Made by a program: the position numbers and the translations under genes
Assembly (NCBI GenBank): GCA_949472775.1
Contig: CASWVG010000008.1
Coordinates: forward strand, 1 to 64,000
DNA length: 64,000 bases
Reading direction: 5' to 3'
From: an uncultured Lachnospiraceae bacterium
GTDB taxonomy: Bacteria > Bacillota > Clostridia > Lachnospirales > Lachnospiraceae
Shown here: in pieces, positions 11,472-20,591 of the stretch
Layout of the letters: each line of letters opens with the position of its first letter
Numbering within the stretch: position 1 is the first letter of the stretch
The notes under the pieces: generated by a model
What the model saw: the letters and a program-made list of their open reading frames with translations, nothing else
Told to the model about the DNA's origin: nothing
Database searches by the model: none

Positions 11472-11711
11472 CTATTTCCAGTACCGCTTCGTTGTCTCCT
11501 CCGCCTCGGCCTGCGAGAGAGCATACTTTTCCGCAATCTTATCTATGACAAACCTCTTCGTCTGCCCTGTTTCCTGCAAAATTTCCACCACACACCGAAT
11601 CCCTTCTTCTCTGCCTTCTTCTCTGCCTTCTTTTCGGAGTGTTCTCTCATATTTTTCTACATCAAATTCTTCCAGAATCATACCAAGAACATGCGACCGT
11701 TTTTTTCTCAA
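11472..11711 (-). CDS. Possible intragenic RpnS-like small protein (79 aa, in frame)
   Basis: Inside the rpn-like gene a GGAGG (11717-11721, minus strand) stands exactly 5 bases before an in-frame TTG (11709-11711). Translation from it would give a 79-residue protein, beginning (M)RKKRSHVLGMILEEF and ending at the nuclease's own stop. It would contain the GREEG repeat and the C-terminal helical tail but none of the catalytic residues. Known E. coli rpn genes make such a C-terminal RpnS protein, which blocks the full-length nuclease. Seen here: the spacing, the frame and the product. Inferred: that it is used, and that it is an antitoxin. Confidence 0.45.
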   Translation of the reverse strand: MRKKRSHVLGMILEEFDVEKYERTLRKEGREEGREEGIRCVVEILQETGQTKRFVIDKIAEKYALSQAEAEETTKRYWK

Positions 11712-12395
11712 AACATCCTCCAATATCCCGTTTTCGATGCAATAGTCCACCGCCTCGGAAAACGCTGCTCTTCTATCGTTTCTTCCGTCTGAAAAGTGCC
11801 TCAGCACATTCACAAATTCGGAGTATTCCCCAAGCCTTCCACACTTTTCCATCAAATCCTTATTATGCCCGTAATTGATGTTGTACATCTGAACGGTCAG
11901 TTCCACGTCAGACTTGTGCCGTTTCTCTGTGAATGCATCCGAAAGTCTGAGCGTCTGTCTCTCCGGCGCGTCTTTCTTTCCGTTATAGAACACAACGCAC
12001 CTGGGAGCCGGCAGCGTGATCAGCCCGTTTCCATACAGACTGACTTGTGCCCGCTCAATAATCATCTGATACTCCTGCGCCAGATAAATCAAGAACCGCA
12101 CCGGGAGGTTCGGGCTATAGGTACTCTGGTGCTCGTACATATTCAAGGTGCCCGCAAGCACAAAGGCCAGATCATTTTTCATCACCACATAAACCGCGCT
12201 CTCGATTGTCACAATTTCAAGCTGTGAAGCGTCCCTGTAATCCGTATCGTTCAACGCATTATACAACTGCAATAACGCCTCCCGGTCTTCCTCAAACAGA
12301 AACCGAAACAGCCTGTCCTTCACATTTCGCTGTACCCTTTCCCTCCGTCCAAATCTCCAGAACTTCCGTCCTTTCCCTGCATACCCTTTTGTCAT
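11472..12395 (-). CDS. Rpn family recombination-promoting nuclease / putative transposase
   Basis: A 307-residue PD-(D/E)XK-type protein of the Rpn group, in the form common in Lachnospiraceae. Recognisable blocks are FRFLFEEDREALLQLYNAL, the catalytic region with KNDLAFVL and YEHQST (Asp followed by Glu-x-Gln), LPVRFLIYLA, and VFYNGKKDAPE. The C-terminus carries KEGREEGREEG repeats coded by 12-bp direct repeats, then a small helical tail. Known Rpn proteins are DNA nucleases; in E. coli they limit phages and are held in check by a C-terminal protein translated from inside the same gene. A matching internal start is listed separately. The start at 12395 is chosen because AGAAAGGAG lies just ahead; the frame itself extends upstream to 12530. 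It stands alone, convergent with the kinase-DegV gene. Confidence 0.82.
   Translation of the reverse strand: MTKGYAGKGRKFWRFGRRERVQRNVKDRLFRFLFEEDREALLQLYNALNDTDYRDASQLEIVTIESAVYVVMKNDLAFVLAGTLNMYEHQSTYSPNLPVRFLIYLAQEYQMIIERAQVSLYGNGLITLPAPRCVVFYNGKKDAPERQTLRLSDAFTEKRHKSDVELTVQMYNINYGHNKDLMEKCGRLGEYSEFVNVLRHFSDGRNDRRAAFSEAVDYCIENGILEDVLRKKRSHVLGMILEEFDVEKYERTLRKEGREEGREEGIRCVVEILQETGQTKRFVIDKIAEKYALSQAEAEETTKRYWK
11602..11637. repeat. 12-bp in-frame direct repeat coding Gly-Arg-Glu-Glu
   Basis: CCTTCTTCTCTG occurs twice in tandem (11602-11613, 11614-11625), followed by a diverged third unit. Units are four codons long, so slippage changes the protein by whole GREE blocks without breaking the frame. 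Confidence 0.7.
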
Positions 12396-12614
12396 GCTTT
12401 CTCCTTTCTGTGGTCCGGCAGAAAAGAAAGCATGTCTTTCACAGATGCCCGTTTCAGTTTCTGCCGTATTTTCCATTGTCATTGTAAAAGAAAAATCCGA
12501 CAGAAACTGTCCTGAACGTGCAGACCGCACATCTGTTAGAATTTCTCTGATGTTCTTATATTACATGGTTTATAGTCTCATGTCAATATTGCTTTTAAAC
12601 GAAATACCGTTTTA

Positions 12615-15179
12615 TTAGGATTCCTGTCCGCTGATCGGAAAAACCACCGTCACCGTAAACAGATCCGCATCTGTCTCCACCGTAAGGCTTCCGCCGCACG
12701 CCTCCGTAAAACTCTTCGCGATGGAAAGTCCAAGCCCGCTGCCGCCGTCGGTGCGGCTCTCATCGCCGCGCACGAAACGCTCCGTAAAGTCCTTTGAGTC
12801 CGCAAGTTCCACGCCGGAAGTATTCTTGATGCGCGCAACCGCCCGTCCGTCCTCCTCTGTCAGCGAAAGATATACACGCGAGCCCTCCAGAGAATAGCGC
12901 AGTGCGTTCTGCAAAAGATTCTGGAACACCCGGTAGAGTCTCTGCCCGTCCGCCATCACAGCCACAGGCGTTTCGGGTATTGCCGTCCGCATGTTGAGCG
13001 AGCTTTGACTAATTTGGTCATTCATATCCGCCAGCGTCTGCCGCAGGAGCTTGCCCATATCCAGCATCTCTATCTGGATCGGAAGCTGGCCCGAGGTGGC
13101 CTTGCTGATCTCAAACACATCCTGCACGATGCCGCGAAGCCGCTCCGCCTTTTCCCCCAGGATCTGGATATACTCTTTCACATGCTGGGGCAGCTCTTTC
13201 TCCTGCCGCAGCAGCTCCGCATAACTGATGATGGAGGTGAGCGGCGTCTTGATGTCGTGGGACACATTGGTCACCAGATCCACCTTCATCCGCTCGCTCT
13301 TTATCCGCTCTGTAACCGCCGTTTCCATGCCTCTATGAATCTGGTTTATATTGTCTGCCGCCTCCCGCAGGTCCGAGTCCTCAGATAGGACCAGTTCCTC
13401 CGTCAGACCGCCCTGCCGCACCGCCAGGATCTGGTCTGTGAGAGCGCCGATGTCCACCGCCAGACGATAGTTTTTGCGCAAACTGCAGAATGTAATCATG
13501 GTAAAGGTAAATAAAGCGGCGAAAACGAAACAGGGCATCTGCAGATAAGCCATGTAGAATCCTGTCAGTCCGGACGGATAGCCAAGCTCCTGCGCCGCGC
13601 CTTCATACGCATCGTACACATAGCTGTAATTGTAACCGTCTGCGAGATAAGTCGTGTAGTCTTCCATAAACAGCCACATCGCACAGAAGACCGCTGCAAA
13701 CAGTATGCTCAGGCTAATCTCTGCAATCAGCGTCCGCTGCTGTCTTTTCACCAGCCTTTTCTGGATCGGATATTTGAAATCTTTCCCCTTGAGAAGGGTA
13801 AAGAGCGGCTTTTTCTGCCTTCCCCGATTCATCCGAAAGTCCAGAACAACCAGATAAACGAGCCAGAACCAGACAGCCAGATATCCCCCTGCCCTCGTAA
13901 GACGAGTGATCTCATAAAGATAATCACCGCTCCAACTATAAAAGGGAACCCCTCTTCTGATCCACCAGACTACATGCCCGAGCGGTCCCGCGCTCATTAC
14001 CGTAAGAAAAACCAGCAGAACAGGCAGCAGGAAAAGCTTGATCTCCAGACATATCTTTCTCAGGAAAGCCGCGATCCACTCCACCGCCTGTTTTCTGCTC
14101 CCACGCATCAGGAAGGCTGTTGCCAGAAGAATCAAAGCGGTTACCAAAAAAATCGCAGTCCGCTCTGCCGCGCTGTACAGATAGATCATCTTCAGTCTCA
14201 TGCGATACAATCTGCCGCCATACTCCACGATATTGCTGTTCCCGTTCTCCCTCACCATGTAGAGCTGCGGATTTTTTGCCACCGCCAGAAAGATCACCAC
14301 ATCCTCATAGGAATCTCCGATTGTAAAGTTTGTGTAACCGGGCACCCGCCAGCGGCTGTTATCGCTGTAGACACCGTCGCCGTACACATTTTCCTCCCAG
14401 CCGTCCTTCACGATCTGCACCTTGCCGTCGTTTTCCCTGTTGTACCATAGGGTAAAATTATACGCGTCCGCATCGAGACCCTGTGAAAAATCCGCCCCAC
14501 TCCATTCCTGCTCCGCTTTTTCCCCGAAGCCTTCCATATTGGAGTAGAGCAGCTGATTCTGACAGATCACGGCGTAGAGGAGATTCTTGTCTTTGTCCAA
14601 ATCCGCCATATAACGGTCCAGACTTTCCTGATCGCCAAAATCATAACCGTAACAGTACCCGCCATAGTAATCGGCATAACCGCCCTCACTGGCATATTCA
14701 TATTCCGCCATCATTTCATCATAGTACGCCTGCTGTTCCTCCAGATATTGCTGATACGCATCCCAGTCGCCGCCAAAAGCCTCCGGCTCTTCCACATTGT
14801 ACCAAAAATCCGCGGCGGCCTCACCCGCATAATCCGCGGCTTGTTCCACGACAGTCTCTTCCTGTACTGCCACCGCCTCTTGTAAAGGCCTGTTATTCCA
14901 CTCCTGACCGGTCCTGGTTTTCGCATCCGTGGCGTCAGCCTCATATTCCGAATCATTCTTTTCCCAGACCGCCACGCCCATAAGCATCGACAGCCTCTCG
15001 CCGATCAACTGCCGAAACTCCTCGCTTTCCTGATAATCCGGCTGTCCCTCAAGAATACCCGTACCGAAAGCCGTCACCATGCCTGCAGCGGGAATCAGAT
15101 TGCTGACTAACATGGTCAATCCCGTTGCAAACGTCATAAAACTGAATACCGACTTACTTTTTTTCCATTTTGTATCCAA
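12615..15179 (-). CDS. Sensor histidine kinase with large tyrosine/acid-rich external domain
   Basis: An 854-residue membrane kinase. One hydrophobic segment at about 13-35 is followed by an external region of roughly 300 residues unusually rich in Tyr, Glu, Asp and Trp (for example YQQYLEEQQAYYDEMM and YADYYGGYCYGYDFG). Several membrane helices follow (around residues 340-420, then further segments), with another short Tyr-rich loop. The cytoplasmic part has HisKA (NVSHDIKTPLTS) and HATPase (NLLQNALRYS; GGSGLGLSIAK), the VanS/PhoR-like arrangement. The start codon lies inside the end of the response regulator gene (26-base overlap), so the pair is translationally coupled. No target operon is adjacent. 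The ligand is unknown; I do not recognise the external domain. Confidence 0.88.
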   Translation of the reverse strand: MDTKWKKSKSVFSFMTFATGLTMLVSNLIPAAGMVTAFGTGILEGQPDYQESEEFRQLIGERLSMLMGVAVWEKNDSEYEADATDAKTRTGQEWNNRPLQEAVAVQEETVVEQAADYAGEAAADFWYNVEEPEAFGGDWDAYQQYLEEQQAYYDEMMAEYEYASEGGYADYYGGYCYGYDFGDQESLDRYMADLDKDKNLLYAVICQNQLLYSNMEGFGEKAEQEWSGADFSQGLDADAYNFTLWYNRENDGKVQIVKDGWEENVYGDGVYSDNSRWRVPGYTNFTIGDSYEDVVIFLAVAKNPQLYMVRENGNSNIVEYGGRLYRMRLKMIYLYSAAERTAIFLVTALILLATAFLMRGSRKQAVEWIAAFLRKICLEIKLFLLPVLLVFLTVMSAGPLGHVVWWIRRGVPFYSWSGDYLYEITRLTRAGGYLAVWFWLVYLVVLDFRMNRGRQKKPLFTLLKGKDFKYPIQKRLVKRQQRTLIAEISLSILFAAVFCAMWLFMEDYTTYLADGYNYSYVYDAYEGAAQELGYPSGLTGFYMAYLQMPCFVFAALFTFTMITFCSLRKNYRLAVDIGALTDQILAVRQGGLTEELVLSEDSDLREAADNINQIHRGMETAVTERIKSERMKVDLVTNVSHDIKTPLTSIISYAELLRQEKELPQHVKEYIQILGEKAERLRGIVQDVFEISKATSGQLPIQIEMLDMGKLLRQTLADMNDQISQSSLNMRTAIPETPVAVMADGQRLYRVFQNLLQNALRYSLEGSRVYLSLTEEDGRAVARIKNTSGVELADSKDFTERFVRGDESRTDGGSGLGLSIAKSFTEACGGSLTVETDADLFTVTVVFPISGQES

Positions 15180-15852
15180 TACCCCACACCACCTTTACAT
15201 ATTCTGGCTCCTTCGGATTGAGTTCGATTTTCTCGCGGATGTGCCGGATATGCACCATCACCGTATTCTCCGGCGAAAAGGACACATCCTCCCAGACTCT
15301 CTCATAGATCTCCTCCGCCGGAAAGATCCGCCCACGGTTCTTCATCAGAAGCTCTATGATCTTTGTCTCCGTGGCGGTCAGTCTGACCGGCTCCCCGTCC
15401 GCGTAGAGCGTGCGCTCCTTAAGACGGTAACAGAGTCTGCCGTTTACGATCTCTTCCTCCGCATTCTGCGCATGAATGCCGCCCAGCATCGTGTACCTGC
15501 GAAGCTGGCTTTTCACCCGGGCCGCCAGCTCCTGCGGATGGAAGGGCTTCGCCACATAGTCGTCCGCCCCCATAGAAAGACCCAGAATCTTGTCCGTGTC
15601 CTCCGTCTTCGCACTCAGCACAATGATCGGAAGGTTCTTCCGCTCCCTGATCTTCATCATGGCTGACAGCCCGTCCAGCTTCGGCATCATCACATCCATA
15701 ATGATAAGCTGTACCTCCGTCTCCGCCAGAATCCGTAGCGCCTCCATGCCGTCGTAGGCCTTAAGCACGCGGTACCCTTCCTTCTCCAGAAGAAGGGCAA
15801 TCGCCCTCACGATCTCTCTGTCGTCGTCCACCACCAGCACACATGCATCCAT
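15154..15852 (-). CDS. OmpR-family response regulator
   Basis: A 232-residue winged-helix regulator and partner of the overlapping kinase. The receiver starts MDACVLVVDDDREI, has its phospho-acceptor Asp in IIMDVMMPKLDG and the conserved Lys in VAKPFHPQEL. The DNA-binding domain contains LTATETKIIELLMKNRGR and ENTVMVHIRHIREKIE, typical of OmpR/PhoB wings. It ends GIGYKMEKK. The start at 15852 is preferred over the upstream frame opening at 15891 because it begins the receiver directly and has an AAGGGGG about 10 bases ahead. It lies upstream of the kinase gene, the usual order. Confidence 0.92.
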   Translation of the reverse strand: MDACVLVVDDDREIVRAIALLLEKEGYRVLKAYDGMEALRILAETEVQLIIMDVMMPKLDGLSAMMKIRERKNLPIIVLSAKTEDTDKILGLSMGADDYVAKPFHPQELAARVKSQLRRYTMLGGIHAQNAEEEIVNGRLCYRLKERTLYADGEPVRLTATETKIIELLMKNRGRIFPAEEIYERVWEDVSFSPENTVMVHIRHIREKIELNPKEPEYVKVVWGIGYKMEKK

Positions 15853-15948
15853 GAAAATCTTACCCCCTTTTCCTAAGCCTGAACTTATCATAAAAAGAAG
15901 TCCTTATAAAAAAGTCGTGGGATTTCTTATAAAAATCTTAAAGTGCGC

Positions 15949-16067
15949 GCATAAGCAGAGTCAGAAGTAACTGGCATCATGCTCATGCTTGCATGAAAGC
16001 ATGGTGTCAATTGCTTATGATGAGCAACGCGAACGAGAAATGCGAAGCATTTCGAGTCTGCTTATGC
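15949..16067. repeat. Hairpin cassette, GCATAAGCAGA family (copy A)
   Basis: Outer 11-bp arms GCATAAGCAGA (15949-15959) and TCTGCTTATGC (16057-16067) enclose inner stems such as GAAATGC/GCATTTC (16037-16053). The right half (16014-16067) read on the minus strand is nearly identical, with about 3 differences in 53 bases, to both units of the tandem array at 57010-57273. It lies downstream of the GTPase-NYN gene. Confidence 0.65.
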
Positions 16068-16078
16068 TTGATACTACG

Positions 16079-18922
16079 TTAATTCATATAATCCTCCCGC
16101 ATCTCATCCTCCGCCGCCCGTATCTCCTCGAGAAGTTCCCTTGCGGAAACCCGGATGGCGCCTGCCCCCATTATGATGATCTGCTCGAGCCCGTCGGAGG
16201 TGGCCACCCGTACACGGTGGTTTTTCCGGCTCATCTCGTGGGTCACCTTCTCGATATACTGATCCGCCGTCTCGGCCTCCTTCGTGTAGACCACATCAAT
16301 ATTGTGATACCGCTCCACGCTGCCCGGATTGCCCTTCACGCGATATGCGTCAAACACCAGTATCAGATGCATTTTTCGAAACGCCTGATAATTACAGAGA
16401 ATATCCATCAGCCTGCACCTGGCGGCATTCAAATCTGCTCCGGCCAGATCGGAAAGTTCGTCCCATGCAAAGATGATATTGTAGCCGTCCACCAGAAGGT
16501 ACTCCTCCTGCCTGTTTTGACTGCCGTGGTACTCCACCTCGGCCGGCGGCGCTGTCTTTGCCCGGATGGTTCTGGCCCAACCCTGTTTTTTCGGCTCCTT
16601 TGACCCGAAGGTCCGCGCGAAGATCTCCTCAACCTCTTCTTGACCTATAAAGTCAACCGTAGACTTTCCATCAGCAGACCGTTTTGCGTAGCGCTCTGCA
16701 AAATTCCCCGCTGCGGCGCCGCTTCCCGTCCCGTTATCTCCGACGCTGTCACCTTGTCCGCATCGAGAATATTGACCATCTTGGTCGTTTTTGTCATCCA
16801 CGCCATAAATGCTTCCGTCCGACAGCCGCCACCCCGCCTTCAGCGCCGGTTCCAGATGCATATAGGATTCCACCTGATCCCACTCCACCACAAATCCCGC
16901 ACCGTGAGCGCAGAACACAGAGCCGCACGGATTGTCCGTATCGTGCTCCGCCTCATAGCCGGTCCGCTCTATGACTTCCTCTGCGTTGTGGCATGGTTCA
17001 TAGCCCTTCAGTCTGGTAAACAGCCGCCCCTTTCCCCCGGAATAGGAAAGCATTTTTGTCTGGTAGCCGCCAAATTCGGAAACGGGAACCGTACCCTTAA
17101 GATGCGCCTCCTCCCCAAAAGTCTCCGGCGCGTCAAACCGGCCGCTCATGGCCTGCACATCCGTCATGGCCCGCCCTATCAGAGAGGCGGGAAGTTCCAT
17201 GCGAAATTCATAAACCGGCTCTAACAGTACACTCCCTGCCCTGCACAACCCCTGTCTGAGGGCGCGGTAGGTAGCCTGTCTGAAATCCCCGCCCTCCGTG
17301 TGCTTCACATGGGATTTTCCCGCCGCCAGCGTAATCTGCATGTCCGTAATCGGAGATCCCGTGAGCACACCGAGATGGGTTTTTTCCTCCAGATGGGTCA
17401 GAATCAGCCGCTGCCAGTTCCGATCCAGCTTGTCCTCGCTGCACAAACTCCGAAAGGTAAGGCCGCTCCCCCGCTCTCCCGGCTCCAGAATCAGATGCAC
17501 CTCCGCGTAATGTCTGAGCGGCTCAAAATGCCCTACACCCTCCGCCACGTCCGCAATGGTTTCCTTATAGAGAACGCTCCCCTCGTCAAAGTCCACCTCT
17601 ATACTGAAACGCTCTGAAATCAGTTGTCTCAAAATCTCGATCTGCACCTCGCCCATCAGCCGGACGTGTAGTTCCCCGCTCTGTTCCTGTCTGACGAGGT
17701 GAAGCTGCGGCTCCTCCTCTTCTAGTTTACATAACTTTATATACATATCGTGGATATCGCATCCGTCCGGAAGATTGACCCGATAAGTCATAACCGGCTC
17801 CAGAACAGGAAGCACACACTCCCGCTCCGCGCCAAGCCCCTGTCCGCAAAAAGTGTGCTCCGGCCCGAGAAGCGCGCAGATACTTCCGGCTTCCGCCTCC
17901 TGCACCGTCACGTATTTCTCCCCGGAATATTGGCGGATCTGGTCAATCTTTTCCACCCAGTCACCCGCCGCTCCCGTTCCAGCCTTTTTCGACGGTTCCG
18001 CATCATCCGTCCCAGCCCTGCCCTGTCCGCCCGGCACCGTTATCGTCTGTTTAACCTTAAGACTCCCTCCCGTCACTTTGACATGCGTCAGCCGGTTGCC
18101 CTGCGCGTCCCTCGTAATCTTAAAGACGCGCGCGCCAAAGCTTTCCCCGTGCTTTTGCGTGGGCGCATATGCCATAAGGGCGTCGAGTAATGCCTCCACA
18201 CCGTCTCCGTGCAGGGCGGAACCGAAAAAGCAGGGGAACAGTTTCCGATTTTCTACCAATGACGCAATCTCCTCATCACTGACCGGGGGCTGTCGTACCT
18301 GTCCGTCAGCCACATTCTGCCCCGTCCCCGTCCCTGCCTGTCCGTCAGTCTCACCCTGCTCCATCCGCTCCAGATACCGCTCCAGCAGTGTCTCGTCGCA
18401 GACAGCAACGTTTTCATAAAATGCATCCGTCCGCTCTTCCTTCCGGCATGAAAAGGACACACAGCACCCGTCCAGTTCCTTCTGCACCCCCGAGAGCAGA
18501 CGCTCCCTGTCCGTCCCCTGCTGGTCCATCTTGTTGACAAAAACAAAAACAGGCACGCGGTAGCGTTCCAACAGCCTCCAGAGCGTCAGCGTGTGGCTCT
18601 GCACCCCGTCCGCACCGTTTATAATGAGCACCGCACAGTCAAGCACCTGCAGCGTCCGCTCCATCTCCGCCGAGAAATCCACATGTCCCGGCGTATCCAT
18701 GAGCGTCACCTCCGTGCCTTTCCATGAAAAGCGCGCCTGCTTTGAAAAAATCGTGATGCCCCGGTCCCGTTCCTGCGCGTCCGTGTCCAAAAACGTATCC
18801 CGATGATCCACACGTCCGGGATTTCTGATCTCTCCCGCCATGTAGAGCATACGCTCCGCCAAAGTTGTTTTTCCTGCATCCACATGTGCCAGCAGACCAA
18901 TCACTGTCTTTTTAACGCTCAT
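16079..18922 (-). CDS. TetM/EF-G-like ribosomal GTPase fused to a YacP/Rae1-type NYN nuclease domain
   Basis: A 947-residue fusion. The first ~700 residues are a translation GTPase of the ribosomal-protection kind: G1 AHVDAGKTT, switch region DTDAQERDRGITI, G3 DTPGH, G4 NKMD, then EF-G-like domains with a GGDFRQATYRALRQGL stretch and a tip region TVPVSEFGGYQT. Two low-complexity insertions lie near residues 200 and 305. After a linker, residues 806-947 (DNA 16082-16507) match the NYN/PIN-like YacP family: LLVDGYNIIFAW (Asp812), LVFDAYRVKGN (Asp858), TKEAETADQYIE, and VATSD (Asp910), so the acidic active site is complete. B. subtilis YacP is Rae1, an endonuclease that cuts mRNA in the ribosomal A site. 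The joint role, a GTPase placing a nuclease on ribosomes, is my inference. Real tetracycline resistance is unproven: the normal family length is about 640 residues. Confidence 0.88.
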   Translation of the reverse strand: MSVKKTVIGLLAHVDAGKTTLAERMLYMAGEIRNPGRVDHRDTFLDTDAQERDRGITIFSKQARFSWKGTEVTLMDTPGHVDFSAEMERTLQVLDCAVLIINGADGVQSHTLTLWRLLERYRVPVFVFVNKMDQQGTDRERLLSGVQKELDGCCVSFSCRKEERTDAFYENVAVCDETLLERYLERMEQGETDGQAGTGTGQNVADGQVRQPPVSDEEIASLVENRKLFPCFFGSALHGDGVEALLDALMAYAPTQKHGESFGARVFKITRDAQGNRLTHVKVTGGSLKVKQTITVPGGQGRAGTDDAEPSKKAGTGAAGDWVEKIDQIRQYSGEKYVTVQEAEAGSICALLGPEHTFCGQGLGAERECVLPVLEPVMTYRVNLPDGCDIHDMYIKLCKLEEEEPQLHLVRQEQSGELHVRLMGEVQIEILRQLISERFSIEVDFDEGSVLYKETIADVAEGVGHFEPLRHYAEVHLILEPGERGSGLTFRSLCSEDKLDRNWQRLILTHLEEKTHLGVLTGSPITDMQITLAAGKSHVKHTEGGDFRQATYRALRQGLCRAGSVLLEPVYEFRMELPASLIGRAMTDVQAMSGRFDAPETFGEEAHLKGTVPVSEFGGYQTKMLSYSGGKGRLFTRLKGYEPCHNAEEVIERTGYEAEHDTDNPCGSVFCAHGAGFVVEWDQVESYMHLEPALKAGWRLSDGSIYGVDDKNDQDGQYSRCGQGDSVGDNGTGSGAAAGNFAERYAKRSADGKSTVDFIGQEEVEEIFARTFGSKEPKKQGWARTIRAKTAPPAEVEYHGSQNRQEEYLLVDGYNIIFAWDELSDLAGADLNAARCRLMDILCNYQAFRKMHLILVFDAYRVKGNPGSVERYHNIDVVYTKEAETADQYIEKVTHEMSRKNHRVRVATSDGLEQIIIMGAGAIRVSARELLEEIRAAEDEMREDYMN

Positions 18923-18942
18923 ATTTACCCCCGATACGCGAA

Positions 18943-18968
18943 CATGTCCCGCCGATCAGCGGGACATG
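18943..18968. terminator. Perfect 10-bp hairpin between chemotaxis receptor and GTPase genes
   Basis: CATGTCCCGC (18943-18952) and GCGGGACATG (18959-18968) with a 6-base loop. It follows the receptor gene on the minus strand. There is no U-run, so termination is uncertain; it may instead protect the 3' end. Confidence 0.45.
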
Positions 18969-18995
18969 CCATAATTTTATCTAACTTATAATATT

Positions 18996-20459
18996 TTAAA
19001 CCTGATTCAGAATATTTGCAAGTCTGTCGATACCGGACTGTACCTTCGCCATAGAGGAAAGAATGGTTTCCACGCCCATCACCTGCTCCTCTGTAGAAGA
19101 ACTGATCTCGGTGGTACCCTGTACGGAAACCTGCGAAATCTTCTCCACCTGCTGCATCGCATTCTGAAGCCGTTCCTTAATCTCCACGATACCGCCAAGG
19201 CCATCTTTCAGTCTGCCGGTCTCCGCGATAACCTCCTCGGAAGATTTCAACATGGTGTCAAATATCTTCACCGTATCGTCCAGTTTCTCATTGGACTCCC
19301 GCACAATCACGGTATTGCGGTCGATCACCTTATTCGTGTCGCCGATGGTGGCAATGATATCCTTCAATATCGCGTCGATCTTCTGTGTGGCCGTAGCCGA
19401 TTCGCCGGATAGCGCGTTGATCTCGTCCGCAACCACCGCGAATCCCTTGCCCGCTTCGCCTGCTCTTGCCGCCTCGATCGCCGCGTTCAGCGCAAGCAGA
19501 TTGGTCTGTTTCGCGATCTGGCTGATGCTGTCTATGATCTCACCGATGGAACTGGACTTCTGCTCCAACGCCGCCATACCCTCGGACGCCACCTGTGTCG
19601 CCTTGATATTCTCACTAAACTTTTGGGAAAGCTCTTCGATGGCTACGATACCCTCATTGTTCTTTTCTTCCAGCTTCTTCACATTTTCAACCGTCTGCAG
19701 AACTCTCGTCTCAGAATCCCCGATCCGGCTGTCCAGATCATTGAAAATCTGGATGCTGCCTTCCACCTGCTCGATCTGCTGTTCCACGCTGGCGGAAATA
19801 TCTGCTGTGGACGCCGCGATCTCCGTGGAACTCTGCTCAAAACTATGTAAGGAATCGTAGATGGACTGGGATGACTCCTGCAATCCCTCGAAAGCGCCTC
19901 TTACATTGTTCAGAAGCTCTTCGACCTCCCCCTCCTTCTGCTCTACCGTCGCAAACAGGGATCTCGCCCTGAATACAATGAAAACGGCCGCGGCAATCGC
20001 AAGCACATATACCATAATGATGAAAACCCAGATAGACAGTGTGTACATACACAGATATGCCTGTCTGAAAACAAGCAGCGCCACAACATTGACTCCAACA
20101 GTCACCCCTGCGCACACCTTAATTACCGATAAATCATAATAGGGAATCGCCAGAAACAAAACGAGAAAATACGCTTCTACCATGGCACCGAAAACACCGG
20201 GCGTACCCGCCACGATGGTCACTGCGCCAAACAGCGGCAGAGCAGATATATAGAAATATTTTGCAAAAGAACCCAGCTTCTTTTCAAACACCTTGACCAC
20301 CACGCCCGCTGCCACCATCAACAGGACGATCGCATCCTTCCCGGACGCGCCGTTAAACAAAAGTACATAGACAAAAGCCACAACAGGGATCGCGACGAGA
20401 AACAGGAACATAATCAGGTTCATCCGTTTCTCCTCATTTTTGAGAATTTCCAATTCCAT
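18996..20459 (-). CDS. Methyl-accepting chemotaxis protein
   Basis: About 487 residues. The first ~165 residues are a bundle of about six hydrophobic helices with no periplasmic-style sensor loop, so sensing is probably within the membrane. The rest is a long coiled-coil signalling domain with the highly conserved hairpin tip ([16 protein letters not shown], followed by [10 protein letters not shown]), which binds CheW and CheA. No flagellar or che genes are in the window. The ATG at 20459 and a GTG at 20465 are both possible starts; AAGGAGG lies 4 bases before the GTG and 10 before the ATG. Ends [13 protein letters not shown]. Confidence 0.92.
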   Translation of the reverse strand: MELEILKNEEKRMNLIMFLFLVAIPVVAFVYVLLFNGASGKDAIVLLMVAAGVVVKVFEKKLGSFAKYFYISALPLFGAVTIVAGTPGVFGAMVEAYFLVLFLAIPYYDLSVIKVCAGVTVGVNVVALLVFRQAYLCMYTLSIWVFIIMVYVLAIAAAVFIVFRARSLFATVEQKEGEVEELLNNVRGAFEGLQESSQSIYDSLHSFEQSSTEIAASTADISASVEQQIEQVEGSIQIFNDLDSRIGDSETRVLQTVENVKKLEEKNNEGIVAIEELSQKFSENIKATQVASEGMAALEQKSSSIGEIIDSISQIAKQTNLLALNAAIEAARAGEAGKGFAVVADEINALSGESATATQKIDAILKDIIATIGDTNKVIDRNTVIVRESNEKLDDTVKIFDTMLKSSEEVIAETGRLKDGLGGIVEIKERLQNAMQQVEKISQVSVQGTTEISSSTEEQVMGVETILSSMAKVQSGIDRLANILNQV

Positions 20460-20591
20460 CTCCACTTATCCTCCTTCTTACACGTTCTTACACGTAAAAA
20501 ATAATACACACTACCTGGTACTTATGATACAGCATTTCTCCTATAAAATCAATTGAAAAACTTTCTCCGGCAAGCCTCCCGAACCACATTT

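Noticed and set aside
16079-18922. Calling the GTPase a tetracycline resistance gene
   Set aside because: The G motifs resemble TetM, but length, insertions and the nuclease fusion differ from known resistance proteins; drug protection is not shown by the sequence.
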